Shown one piece after another: positions 16,662-24,203 of a DNA stretch of 33,702 nucleotides (position 1 is the first letter of the stretch; the number at the start of each line of letters is the position of its first letter). The notes under the pieces are model-generated. The model made no database searches. It had not been told where the DNA came from and worked only from the letters and a program-made list of their open reading frames with translations. The position numbers and the translations under genes were made by a program. The stretch is taken from the NCBI GenBank assembly GCA_905236755.1, contig CAJOCR010000022.1, positions 1 through 33,702 of the forward strand, in the 5' to 3' direction. The stretch is from an uncultured Prevotella sp. GTDB lineage: Bacteria; Bacteroidota; Bacteroidia; Bacteroidales; Bacteroidaceae.

Positions 16662-17309
16662 ATGAAGAAAATATATTTCCTGCTCATTGCCCTCACAGGC
16701 CTTTTCCTTTTCCAGTCATGTAGCGACACAGAAACTTACGCTGAGAAGAAGGAAAAAGAAAATGCAGCTATCAATCAGTATATTGCTGACAAGAAAATTC
16801 AGGTTATCAGCGAAGCTGAATTCAAGGCACAGGACTACACTACTGATGTAAGCAAGAATCAATATGTGCTTATGAGCTCATCAGGTGTTTATATGCAGAT
16901 TATTGACAAGGGTTGCGGGGCGCCTATCAAGACCAACGAGACACGCACCGTGCTTGTACGTTTCGACGAGTACAACCTGCTCAACAATCCCGACACTATG
17001 CAGCTCAGCAACAACGTGCTCGCCTTTTCATCTATTGTTGACAAGATGACCGTTATCAACAAGTCGGGTACTAACACCGCTCTCTTCACAAGCGCTAACG
17101 AAAGTGTGCTGGCAAGTGCTTATGGTTCTACAGCTGTTCCTGAAGGATGGCTTGTTCCGCTAAACTATGTTAACATAGGTCGTCCTACCGACGAGAGCAC
17201 AGAGCCTGCTCACGTAAAGATTATCGTTCCTTCGGCTAAGGGACAGGCTTATGCAGCTACCTATACCTACCCTTGCTTGTATGAGCTATACCTTATGGCA
17301 GGCAAATAA
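16662..17309 (+). CDS. DUF4827 family lipoprotein
   Basis: A 215-residue exported lipoprotein: MKKIYFLLIALTGLFLF precedes the lipobox FQSC with Cys20 as the lipid attachment site. The mature part matches the DUF4827 family found in Bacteroidales, with an early helical charged segment (YAEKKEKENAAINQYIADK), then IIDKGCGAPIKTNETRTVLVRFDEYNL and a C-terminal sheet-like part including EGWLVPLNYV. The layout (helix, then a compact mixed domain, VPEGW… before the end) resembles FKBP-type lipoproteins of this phylum, but prolyl isomerase residues are not evident. Function unknown. It has its own promoter and is followed 69 nt later by the phosphoglucosamine mutase family gene. Confidence 0.82.
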   Translation: MKKIYFLLIALTGLFLFQSCSDTETYAEKKEKENAAINQYIADKKIQVISEAEFKAQDYTTDVSKNQYVLMSSSGVYMQIIDKGCGAPIKTNETRTVLVRFDEYNLLNNPDTMQLSNNVLAFSSIVDKMTVINKSGTNTALFTSANESVLASAYGSTAVPEGWLVPLNYVNIGRPTDESTEPAHVKIIVPSAKGQAYAATYTYPCLYELYLMAGK

Positions 17310-17317
17310 GGGAAATG

Positions 17318-17357
17318 GAAAGATTGAAAAATTGAAAGATTGAAAGATTAAAAGATT
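17318..17357. repeat. Short tandem repeat GAAAGATT
   Basis: Four to five imperfect copies of an 8 to 10-nt unit (GAAAGATT, GAAAAATT, GAAAGATT, GAAAGATT, AAAAGATT) lie between the DUF4827 gene and glmM. It is purine-rich, with no coding sense, in the 5' leader region of glmM; copy number may vary by slippage. Confidence 0.6.
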
Positions 17358-17378
17358 TATATATAGAAAGACATAACA

Positions 17379-18767
17379 ATGACACTTATTAAATCTATTT
17401 CTGGCATCCGCGGTACTATTGGCGGACAGGCTGGTGATACTTTGAACCCACTCGACATCGTAAAATTTACATCAGCATACGCTACATTCATTCGTCGTAG
17501 CGGTAAGTCACAGAGCAACACTATTGTTGTTGGCCGTGATGCACGTATCTCTGGCGAAATGGTTAAGAATGTGGTTTGCGGTACTCTTATGGGTATGGGC
17601 TACGATGTTATCAATATTGGTTTAGCAACTACTCCTACCACAGAGCTTGCTGTTCGTATGACACAGGCTGCTGGTGGTATCATCATAACAGCAAGTCACA
17701 ACCCACGTCACTGGAATGCGCTTAAATTGCTCAACCAGGAAGGAGAATTCCTTACTAAGGACGACGGCAACGAGGTGCTCTCTATTGCTGAGAAAGAAGA
17801 CTTCGAGTTTGCTGATGTTGACCACTTAGGTAAATACAGCGAAGAAAACTTCGACAAGCGTCATATTGATAGCGTGCTGGCTCTCGAGCTTGTTGACCGT
17901 GAGGCCATTCGCAACGCACACTTCCGTGTTGTTGTCGACTCTATCAACTCTGTTGGCGGTATCATCTTGCCAGAGCTTCTTAAAGAGCTGGGCGTTGAAT
18001 ACACATTCCTCAACGGTGAGTCTAATGGTGACTTCGCACACAACCCAGAGCCTCTTGAGAAAAATCTCGGTGGCATAATGGGCGAACTTGCTAAGGGTGG
18101 CTACGACCTCGGTATTGTTGTTGACCCTGATGTTGACCGACTGGCATTCATTCAGGAAGACGGTAAGATGTATGGCGAGGAATACACTCTTGTTACTGTT
18201 GCCGACTACATCCTCGATCATGTTAAGGGAGCCACAGTAAGCAACCTCTCTTCTACTCGTGCACTGCGCGATGTTACCGAGAAGCACGGCTGCAAATACT
18301 ATGCTTCTGCCGTTGGCGAGGTAAACGTAACAACAAAGATGAAAGAGGTAGGCGCTGTTATCGGTGGCGAAGGCAACGGTGGAGTTATCTATCCAGAAAG
18401 CCACTACGGTCGTGATGCTCTTGTTGGTATTGCCCTCTTCCTCAGCTCACTCGCTCAGAAGGGTCTCAAGGCTTCACAGCTTCGTGCCACATTCCCAGAA
18501 TATTTCATTGCAAAGAACCGCATAGACCTCACACCATCAACCGATGTTGACGCTATTCTCGTGAAGGTGAAAGAACTCTTCGGTAAAGAATCTGATGTGC
18601 AGGTAACCGACATTGACGGTGTGAAACTCGACTTCCCAGACAAGTGGGTACATCTGCGCAAGAGCAACACCGAGCCTATCATCCGTGTGTATAGCGAGGC
18701 TTCAACTATGGAAGCTGCCGACGAGATTGGCAAAAAACTCATGCAGGTTGTTTACGATATGCAATAA
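17379..18767 (+). CDS. glmM: Phosphoglucosamine mutase family protein
   Basis: An alpha-D-phosphohexomutase of 462 residues, most likely converting glucosamine-6-phosphate to glucosamine-1-phosphate for UDP-GlcNAc and hence peptidoglycan and LPS. Domain 1 has GIRGTIGG and the active loop TASHNPRHWNALK with the phosphorylated Ser106; domain 2 has the metal-binding DPDVDRL; domain 3 the sugar-binding GGEGNGGVIYP; domain 4 the phosphate loop RKSNTEPIIRVYSE. GEGNGG (rather than GEMSGH of phosphomannomutases) and the RxSNTEP loop favour a Bacteroidota/archaeal-type GlmM, but related mutases for mannose or glucose phosphate cannot be fully excluded. It is followed 19 nt later by the nrnA-like gene. 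Confidence 0.88.
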   Translation: MTLIKSISGIRGTIGGQAGDTLNPLDIVKFTSAYATFIRRSGKSQSNTIVVGRDARISGEMVKNVVCGTLMGMGYDVINIGLATTPTTELAVRMTQAAGGIIITASHNPRHWNALKLLNQEGEFLTKDDGNEVLSIAEKEDFEFADVDHLGKYSEENFDKRHIDSVLALELVDREAIRNAHFRVVVDSINSVGGIILPELLKELGVEYTFLNGESNGDFAHNPEPLEKNLGGIMGELAKGGYDLGIVVDPDVDRLAFIQEDGKMYGEEYTLVTVADYILDHVKGATVSNLSSTRALRDVTEKHGCKYYASAVGEVNVTTKMKEVGAVIGGEGNGGVIYPESHYGRDALVGIALFLSSLAQKGLKASQLRATFPEYFIAKNRIDLTPSTDVDAILVKVKELFGKESDVQVTDIDGVKLDFPDKWVHLRKSNTEPIIRVYSEASTMEAADEIGKKLMQVVYDMQ

Positions 18768-18773
18768 AATCAT

Positions 18774-18781
18774 TAACTTTG
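18774..18781 (+). promoter_or_regulatory. Possible -7 box directly before the nrnA-like gene
   Basis: TAACTTTG ends 5 nt before the ATG at 18787; GTTG/GTTT at 18747-18753 could act as -33. With the usual distance from -7 box to start, RNA would begin at or very near the A of the ATG, giving a leaderless mRNA. A chance match inside an operon is the alternative. Confidence 0.4.
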
Positions 18782-18786
18782 CACAC

Positions 18787-19821
18787 ATGCAATTAGATTT
18801 ACTCAATAACGATGAGCTGACGCTGTTGCGCCAGCTCATTTCTTCTTCACAGAAAGTAGTAGTTGTTGGACACAAAGCTCCTGATGGCGACGCTATAGGC
18901 TCATGTTTGGCGTGGGCTGAATACTTGCGCACACAGGGCAAGAACCCATTTATTGTTGTTCCTGATGCTTATCCCGATTTCCTCGGATGGCTGCCAGGCA
19001 ACGAGAAGATAGTACGCTACGACAAGCATCCAGAGAAGGTTGAGAAAGCTTTCAACGAAGCTGACACCATCTTCTGCCTTGATTTCTGCGAAACATCACG
19101 CATTGAAGAGGTTGAACCACTACTTGTAAACAGCAAGGCTAAGGTGGTGCTCATTGATCATCATATCGATCCTAACGTTCCTGCCGTACTCACCGTTTCC
19201 CACACATGGGCAAGCAGCACTGCCGAGCTTGTGTTCCGTCTTATCTGTCAGCTTGGTGGTTTCGAGGCTATGGACAAGAAAATAGCAGCTCCGATATATT
19301 GCGGAATGATGACCGATACTGGTGGGTTTACATATAACTCTACCCGACCAGAGATTTACCAGATTATCGGTATGCTGCTCACCAAGAAGATTGACAAAGA
19401 CAAGATATATCGTCTTGTGTTCAATAACTACAGCCACTGGGCTATCCGCTTGCGTGGTTACATCATGAACCAAAAGCTCAACTATATCGACGACTTGCAT
19501 TGCACCTACTATGCTGTGAGCCGTCAGGATATGCTCGACTATCATTTCATCAAAGGCGATATGGAAGGACTTGTTAACGAACCTCTGCGCATTAAGGGCG
19601 TTAAACTGTCTATCTCACTTCGCGAAGACGACCGTCGTGACAACACTATCCTTGTGAGCCTGCGCTCTGTCGATGATTTCCCATGTAACAAAATTGCTGC
19701 CGACTTCTTCAATGGTGGCGGACATCTGAATGCCAGCGGTGGAAAACTTCATTGCTCGCTTGCAGAAGCTGAGGAGATTACTCGTAACGCCATCAAGGCG
19801 TATGCTGATATGCTGAGATAA
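18787..19821 (+). CDS. nrnA: DHH/DHHA1 phosphoesterase, NrnA-like
   Basis: Predicted bifunctional oligoribonuclease (nanoRNase) and 3',5'-bisphosphate (pAp) phosphatase, cytosolic and Mn-dependent. The 344-residue protein has DHH motifs in order: GHKAPDGDAIGS with His29, Asp33 and Asp35, FCLDFCETSR with Asp99, DHHIDP with Asp124/His125/His126, and GMMTDTGGF. The C-terminal DHHA1 domain shows GGGHLNASGG, which grips the RNA substrate. ATG 18787 is chosen because the family start and the motif distance fit; the frame runs open upstream inside glmM without conserved sequence. It ends before a bidirectional hairpin facing the convergent HAD gene. Confidence 0.92.
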   Translation: MQLDLLNNDELTLLRQLISSSQKVVVVGHKAPDGDAIGSCLAWAEYLRTQGKNPFIVVPDAYPDFLGWLPGNEKIVRYDKHPEKVEKAFNEADTIFCLDFCETSRIEEVEPLLVNSKAKVVLIDHHIDPNVPAVLTVSHTWASSTAELVFRLICQLGGFEAMDKKIAAPIYCGMMTDTGGFTYNSTRPEIYQIIGMLLTKKIDKDKIYRLVFNNYSHWAIRLRGYIMNQKLNYIDDLHCTYYAVSRQDMLDYHFIKGDMEGLVNEPLRIKGVKLSISLREDDRRDNTILVSLRSVDDFPCNKIAADFFNGGGHLNASGGKLHCSLAEAEEITRNAIKAYADMLR

Positions 19822-19896
19822 ACATCCAAGTTGCATTGTTTTTTCTTCGAGCAGCCTTTGAGATGACTTGATTTCATCGAGCCATCTCTTGTCTCG

Positions 19897-19923
19897 GCAT
19901 AGCAAAATTTAATTTTGCTATGC
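19897..19923. terminator. Palindrome between convergent genes (likely bidirectional terminator)
   Basis: GCATAGCAAAATT (19897-19909) and AATTTTGCTATGC (19911-19923) are perfect inverted arms around one base, so the real loop would use some of the A/T pairs. It lies between the + gene nrnA and the - HAD gene. Around it are GAGATGACTTGATTTCATC-like and three TTCGAGA repeats (19931-19959), which make the 180-nt gap rich in secondary structure. Confidence 0.6.
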
Positions 19924-20001
19924 TCTCGCCTTCGAGATTCCTTCGAGATTAGTTCGAGACGAACATTTTAATTATCATTTTTCATTTATCATTTAGCATT
20001 G

Positions 20002-20658
20002 CTATGCAATGTGCAGATCCTCAAACCTCCCTATAATATACTCCGCCCCTGCTTCCTTCAACTCTTCAATCGTACCGTTACCATAAGTAACGCCACAAGT
20101 GTCGCAATGAGCATTGTGTCCCATAAGGATGTCAAAGCAGGTATCGCCTACCACAAGGGCTTCGCTGGGCGAAAAACCAAGAGCTTGCAGCGTGCGTGTT
20201 ACAGGCTCTGCAGAAGGCTTAGCCTCTGTAACATCGTCAGCACCAATAACGTAAGAAATAATGTCTTCTATTCCAAACTCCCTAACAAAATCCATTAACG
20301 AAGAATGATTTCTGCTGCTGGCAATAGTAAGAACAATGCCTTGATCGTGTAGTTTGCGAAGTGTTTCTATGCAACCCGGATAAGGCAAGATAGCACCTGG
20401 TTTCTTCTTCTCTTCAAAGATGCGTCTATAGGTTTCGGCACAAAGCAGCCCTGTTTCTTCACTCATTTCGGGCAATCCCTCATTCTTATATGACTGCACA
20501 AAGCATTGAGCCAACGGCAAACCTATTGTTCGTGTACACGCCTCCACTGATGGTTTCTTCATATGCAAAGCATCAAAAGAAGCCATCATTATCTGCACAA
20601 TAAACTGAGTTGTATTGCCTATTGTGCCATCGAAATCAAGAATAAGAATTTTGTACAT
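20002..20658 (-). CDS. HAD-family phosphatase (phosphoglycolate phosphatase-like)
   Basis: A 218-residue cytosolic phosphatase of the haloacid dehalogenase superfamily, subfamily IA with a helical cap. Catalytic Asp8 and Asp10 are in LDFDGTIGNT; motif II is TIASSRN (Ser114/Ser115), motif III Lys147 in AKPSAEP, motif IV GDTCFD with Asp172 and Asp176. The cap (about 16-90) has the layout of phosphoglycolate or pyrophosphatase-type enzymes (PpaX/Gph), but the substrate is not readable. The gene follows the nucleotidyltransferase on the same strand after a 110-nt gap with a strong hairpin, so coupling between the two is doubtful. It ends towards nrnA. Confidence 0.85.
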   Translation of the reverse strand: MYKILILDFDGTIGNTTQFIVQIMMASFDALHMKKPSVEACTRTIGLPLAQCFVQSYKNEGLPEMSEETGLLCAETYRRIFEEKKKPGAILPYPGCIETLRKLHDQGIVLTIASSRNHSSLMDFVREFGIEDIISYVIGADDVTEAKPSAEPVTRTLQALGFSPSEALVVGDTCFDILMGHNAHCDTCGVTYGNGTIEELKEAGAEYIIGRFEDLHIA

Positions 20659-20672
20659 GAAAATCGGAATAA

Positions 20673-20704
20673 TCGGAAAATTCAGAATACTCGGAAAATT
20701 CAGA
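20673..20704. repeat. 14-bp direct repeat
   Basis: TCGGAAAATTCAGA is present at 20673-20686 and 20691-20704 (period 18), preceded by a partial copy ATCGGAATAATCGG (20662 on). It lies in the short gap upstream of the HAD gene. Confidence 0.65.
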
Positions 20705-20733
20705 AAATATTATTCAATATTCATTATTCAATA

Positions 20734-20765
20734 GCAAAGCGCAGGCGTCTGCGCCTGCGCTTTGC
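20734..20765. terminator. Strong GC-rich hairpin after the nucleotidyltransferase
   Basis: GCAAAGCGCAGGCG (20734-20747) pairs perfectly with CGCCTGCGCTTTGC (20752-20765) around a 4-nt loop, 3 nt past the stop of the minus-strand gene at 20769. There is no clear U-run on either side, so it may act as a 3'-end stabiliser or a terminator of a non-standard kind. GC content is far above its surroundings. Confidence 0.65.
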
Positions 20766-20768
20766 GCC

Positions 20769-21680
20769 TTAGAACAACTTCTCAGGATACACTCCCTCGT
20801 CAACAAGACTCTGGATCTTGGCAACAACACTTGGACGGTCGGCAGAATATGTTACACCAAACCACTTTGACGTTGTATCAAGAACCTTTACAGTTGCAGT
20901 CTTATCATTAATGAGTTTATTAACCATCAATGGAATGAAATACTCTGATTTCAAGTTCTGCATGTTCTTTGGATCAGAGAGGAATTCACGGAAATAAGCC
21001 TCACTATACTCAAAATAATCAGGTGTGAAGCCCCAAACATTCATACTTACAGGTGTGTTATCGTCAACTGTTACCCACTCTCCCTGCTCGTCTTTATACT
21101 GAATTTCTGTTCCGTGGCGCTCAATCTCTGTACGCTCAACAACAGTTGTGAGGTTTTCGTTCTCGTCTTTTGAGCAGATACCACGAGCAACAGTACCGTT
21201 TTCGCTAAGAGTGTTACCTACGCGGAAGCCAACCATTGCATAAGTGTTCTTGCTGCCTTCAGGAAGTTCAGATAGGAACTTACCAATAACCTTGAAGCAA
21301 TCGCGGTTATAGAAATCGTCACAGTTAATAACACAGAAAGGCTCCTTGATAGCACTCATAGCCATCAACACAGCATGATTAGTGCCCCAAGGTTTCTCGC
21401 GTCCCTCTGGTACAGAGAAACCCTCTGGAAGACTGTCAATGCTCTGGAACACCAGTTCGCAAGGCACATGACCTTCATATTTTGAGAGAATCTTCTCACG
21501 GAAATCCTGCTCGAAATCTTTACGAATAACCCAAACGATCTTTCCAAATCCTGCCTGAATGGCATCATAAATACTATAATCCATAATGGTTTCGCCATTA
21601 GGACCCAGACCGTCGAGCTGCTTCAAACCGCCGTAACGGCTACCCATACCAGCAGCCAGCAACAACAAAGTTGGTTTCAT
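20769..21680 (-). CDS. Sugar-phosphate nucleotidyltransferase-like protein
   Basis: A 303-residue protein of the NDP-sugar pyrophosphorylase fold. The N-terminal nucleotide-binding loop is LLAAGMGSRYGGLKQ (Arg15, Lys20), followed by GPNGETIMDYSI, KPWGTNHAVL (96-105, like the PLGTAHAV of the family) and the metal-binding VINCDDFY with Asp121/Asp122. The family normally transfers a nucleoside monophosphate to a sugar-1-phosphate; the actual sugar is unknown, as the C-terminal half (after about 190) differs from GalU, RmlA and GlmU. It has its own promoter at 21724-21754. No sugar-modifying genes are adjacent on its strand apart from the HAD phosphatase downstream. Confidence 0.85.
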   Translation of the reverse strand: MKPTLLLLAAGMGSRYGGLKQLDGLGPNGETIMDYSIYDAIQAGFGKIVWVIRKDFEQDFREKILSKYEGHVPCELVFQSIDSLPEGFSVPEGREKPWGTNHAVLMAMSAIKEPFCVINCDDFYNRDCFKVIGKFLSELPEGSKNTYAMVGFRVGNTLSENGTVARGICSKDENENLTTVVERTEIERHGTEIQYKDEQGEWVTVDDNTPVSMNVWGFTPDYFEYSEAYFREFLSDPKNMQNLKSEYFIPLMVNKLINDKTATVKVLDTTSKWFGVTYSADRPSVVAKIQSLVDEGVYPEKLF

Positions 21681-21723
21681 ACTTTTAATGGTTTTTATAT
21701 TATTAATAATCTATTTCCGCATA

Positions 21724-21754
21724 CAAAGTTAATTCAATCAAATGAAAACACAAA
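21724..21754 (-). promoter_or_regulatory. Promoter of the nucleotidyltransferase gene
   Basis: On the minus strand TTTG (21754-21751) and TAACTTTG (21731-21724) are 19 nt apart, the Bacteroidota form. Predicted leader about 37 nt. The gene is therefore transcribed apart from tamL, which lies upstream on the same strand. Confidence 0.6.
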
Positions 21755-21786
21755 ACTTTATTTGCATTTTCGCAAGCTTCGCTTGA

Positions 21787-21873
21787 TTAGAAGTTAGGAG
21801 ATAGAGGGAGATATGTCGCTTTCAGCGACGAAGATAGAGGACAAATGTCCTTTATCTCCTTCTAACTCCTAAC
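21787..21873. repeat. Palindromic intergenic repeat, copy C
   Basis: Runs up to and into the stop codon of tamL. Core GATATGTCGCTTTCAGCGAC (21810-21829) with AGAAGTTAGGAGATAGAGG on the left and AATGTCCTTTATCTCCTTCT on the right; the outer arms are inverted repeats (TTAGAAGTTAGGAGATA against TATCTCCTTCTAACTCCTAA). Best-formed of the three copies. Confidence 0.7.
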
Positions 21874-24203
21874 TAAAATGGATATCCAATAGCGAGATGG
21901 ATGCTCTGATTATCTTTAAACTTACCGATATTGAAGAATCCCGACTTATATGGCACATGAAGGCCTATCCCCCAGTCAACACGAATAACGAAGAAATCAA
22001 GGTCGTAACGCACACCAATACCTGTGCCTAAAGCCATATCCTTGAGCAAGCGAGAGGCTTTAATCTGTCCGTTAGGACGCGATTCTTCATTGTGCATAGT
22101 CCACACATTACCCGCATCAAGGAACACTGCGCCATAAAGATTACCGAATAATCGTGGACGATATTCAAGATTGGCAAGAAACTTTATATCACCCGTTTGG
22201 TCAAGATACGAGGTAGTGTTTTCGTTAGGCACATAGCCACCAGGACCTATAGAACGCACGGTGAACGCACGAATGCTGTTGGCTCCTCCAACATAGAACT
22301 GCTCGCTCCAAGGCGCCATAGACGAGTTGCCGTAGCTCCAAATGGCTCCTGCAGCCACATGAGCCACCAAGTCTGAGTGTTGTGTCACAGCCCATGTCTT
22401 TCTAAACTCGGTATCTATCTTAAAGAACTGGGCAAAAGGATTCTTGAACATTGTCTTATCCTTATCTCCCCATTTCTTTCCACAGACACTATAACCTAAA
22501 GCAAGCACATTTCCTGCCTCGCTGACATTAAGTTGCCAGAATATTGGATTGTTGAACGAAGCTGGCGAAGTGTAAACATAACTATAACGCATCTTAGGAA
22601 TAAACTGGTCCTTCATCGAAATCTGAAGATAAGGACTGGTAGCCATAATATCGTCAAACTCCTTAGTGTGACTCGTCATATATTCATATTCCAGAGTAAG
22701 AGGTGATATCTGATGAGCCGACTGTGCTGATGTCTGGAAGGTGTATGTAAGCTCGCCTGAGACGATGTGACGCTTAAAGAATCCCGCACGATTGATAACA
22801 CTTGTTGAAGCCTTCAGAAGGGTTGTAGGCGTTGAGAAGAATCGACGACGCAAGCGTTGTCCTGGCTGCACACGACGGCGTTCTACATTGAAAGGCAGCA
22901 ACAATCGAGGCAGGTTCAGAGAAACATCGGCACCATACTCATAAGAGTGAATATTGTCGCCTCCTGAACTAATATTATGTCCTGTCTGCCACTCGTAGTT
23001 ACCATTAAGATTAATATCAAGGAGCTCGCCACCACGGAAGGCATTGCGCTTAGTGAAACCAATAGCCAAGCCCGGACCCGTGCGACCACTTGTGCGTCCT
23101 TTGTAATTTGTCTCTACATATACATCATAAGGCTTGTCAAAGACACACGAAAGGGTTAGATCCAGAGTGTCACAAGTAAGCGAACTGTCACGTGGAGTGA
23201 ACTTAAAGTCAACCATTGAGAAAATACCATTACTGGCAATCTTATTATTCGACTCTTCGTATTTCTCATAGCTATATGGTTGCCCCGGACGAAGCTTCAT
23301 GTCCTTCATGATTACACGCGAACGGATAGGCGAACGCTTACCGTTATAGAGTACCGTGAAACGACGACGTGATACACTATCGGTGAGCGTTTCCATGAAC
23401 TTCTTACGAAGTTCAAGACGAATATTACCCATATAATACTTGCGCTGCACACGCTCAGGCAATCCATCGGCAAGTTTAAACTGCAACTGCACTCTACCAG
23501 GCACACTAATCGTGTCGGCAAGATAAGATGCACAATCCTGCTGATAATAGAAATAGCCGTTATTACGCAACAACCTGCTTATACGCTGACGTTCCTCATC
23601 AAGAGTAGTCACATCGAAAGGATCGCCGCTGCACACAGCTGCCTCACCAAGAGAAATCTGAATGAGACTGTCGGTTTCGGCTTTGAATCCGTTATAAGAA
23701 ATACTATCAAGCGTGAAAAGATGTCCCATATCAACATCATAGCCTATTTTGCCTTTCTTAGGATTCTTCTGTGGCACTATATCATAACTAACCTTACCAC
23801 GAAAATAACCGTGATTGCGCAGCACCGTCTGAGCCACCGAAGCACGCAAGGCCGGATTAACTCGGCTCATAAGTACAGGAGCCTTACCAAAGGTTTTGGT
23901 AGCCCATTTCTTAAACATACCGCTTGAGTCGTGACAGGCATTCCATATCCAAAGGCTAAAGGGGAAAGGCGTACGATAATAGCTGCTGCCAAAAAGTGCA
24001 CCATTAGGGGCACAGGCAAGAGCAGCATCTACTTCGGCCTGTATCTCTGTGGCATGGTCAGAAGGATTGTAGTTGTTGTATTTTACTGCCGTGAGTCCCG
24101 TATATAACTGGTCGCCCTCGGGTACACCGCTTGTTGTGCTGCAAGCCGACAGCACGCATATCACCACGAAAGCTGCAATATGATAAAGGATATGTCTTTT
24201 CAT
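21873..24203 (-). CDS. tamL: TamL: BamA/TamA-family outer membrane lipoprotein
   Basis: A 776-residue Omp85-superfamily protein. Unlike enterobacterial TamA it starts with a lipoprotein signal (hydrophobic stretch, LSAC, Cys21), as described for the TamL proteins of Bacteroidota. After that come POTRA-like domains (about 25-330; AVCSGDPFDVTTLDEERQRISRLL and YSYEKYEESNNKIASNGIFS are typical POTRA ends) and the C-terminal 16-strand beta-barrel (about 360-776), with EQFYVGGANSIRAF carrying the conserved barrel-loop 6 motif (here V/I-R-A-F) and a terminal Phe. Partner of TamB in moving material, likely lipids or proteins, between the membranes. Its ATG follows the tamB stop with no gap (TAA-ATG), a strong sign of coupling. 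Confidence 0.9.
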   Translation of the reverse strand: MKRHILYHIAAFVVICVLSACSTTSGVPEGDQLYTGLTAVKYNNYNPSDHATEIQAEVDAALACAPNGALFGSSYYRTPFPFSLWIWNACHDSSGMFKKWATKTFGKAPVLMSRVNPALRASVAQTVLRNHGYFRGKVSYDIVPQKNPKKGKIGYDVDMGHLFTLDSISYNGFKAETDSLIQISLGEAAVCSGDPFDVTTLDEERQRISRLLRNNGYFYYQQDCASYLADTISVPGRVQLQFKLADGLPERVQRKYYMGNIRLELRKKFMETLTDSVSRRRFTVLYNGKRSPIRSRVIMKDMKLRPGQPYSYEKYEESNNKIASNGIFSMVDFKFTPRDSSLTCDTLDLTLSCVFDKPYDVYVETNYKGRTSGRTGPGLAIGFTKRNAFRGGELLDINLNGNYEWQTGHNISSGGDNIHSYEYGADVSLNLPRLLLPFNVERRRVQPGQRLRRRFFSTPTTLLKASTSVINRAGFFKRHIVSGELTYTFQTSAQSAHQISPLTLEYEYMTSHTKEFDDIMATSPYLQISMKDQFIPKMRYSYVYTSPASFNNPIFWQLNVSEAGNVLALGYSVCGKKWGDKDKTMFKNPFAQFFKIDTEFRKTWAVTQHSDLVAHVAAGAIWSYGNSSMAPWSEQFYVGGANSIRAFTVRSIGPGGYVPNENTTSYLDQTGDIKFLANLEYRPRLFGNLYGAVFLDAGNVWTMHNEESRPNGQIKASRLLKDMALGTGIGVRYDLDFFVIRVDWGIGLHVPYKSGFFNIGKFKDNQSIHLAIGYPF

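Noticed and set aside
20734..20765. Hairpin as a classic rho-independent terminator
   Set aside because: The stem is excellent but lacks a U-run on either strand; kept only as a hairpin with unclear role.
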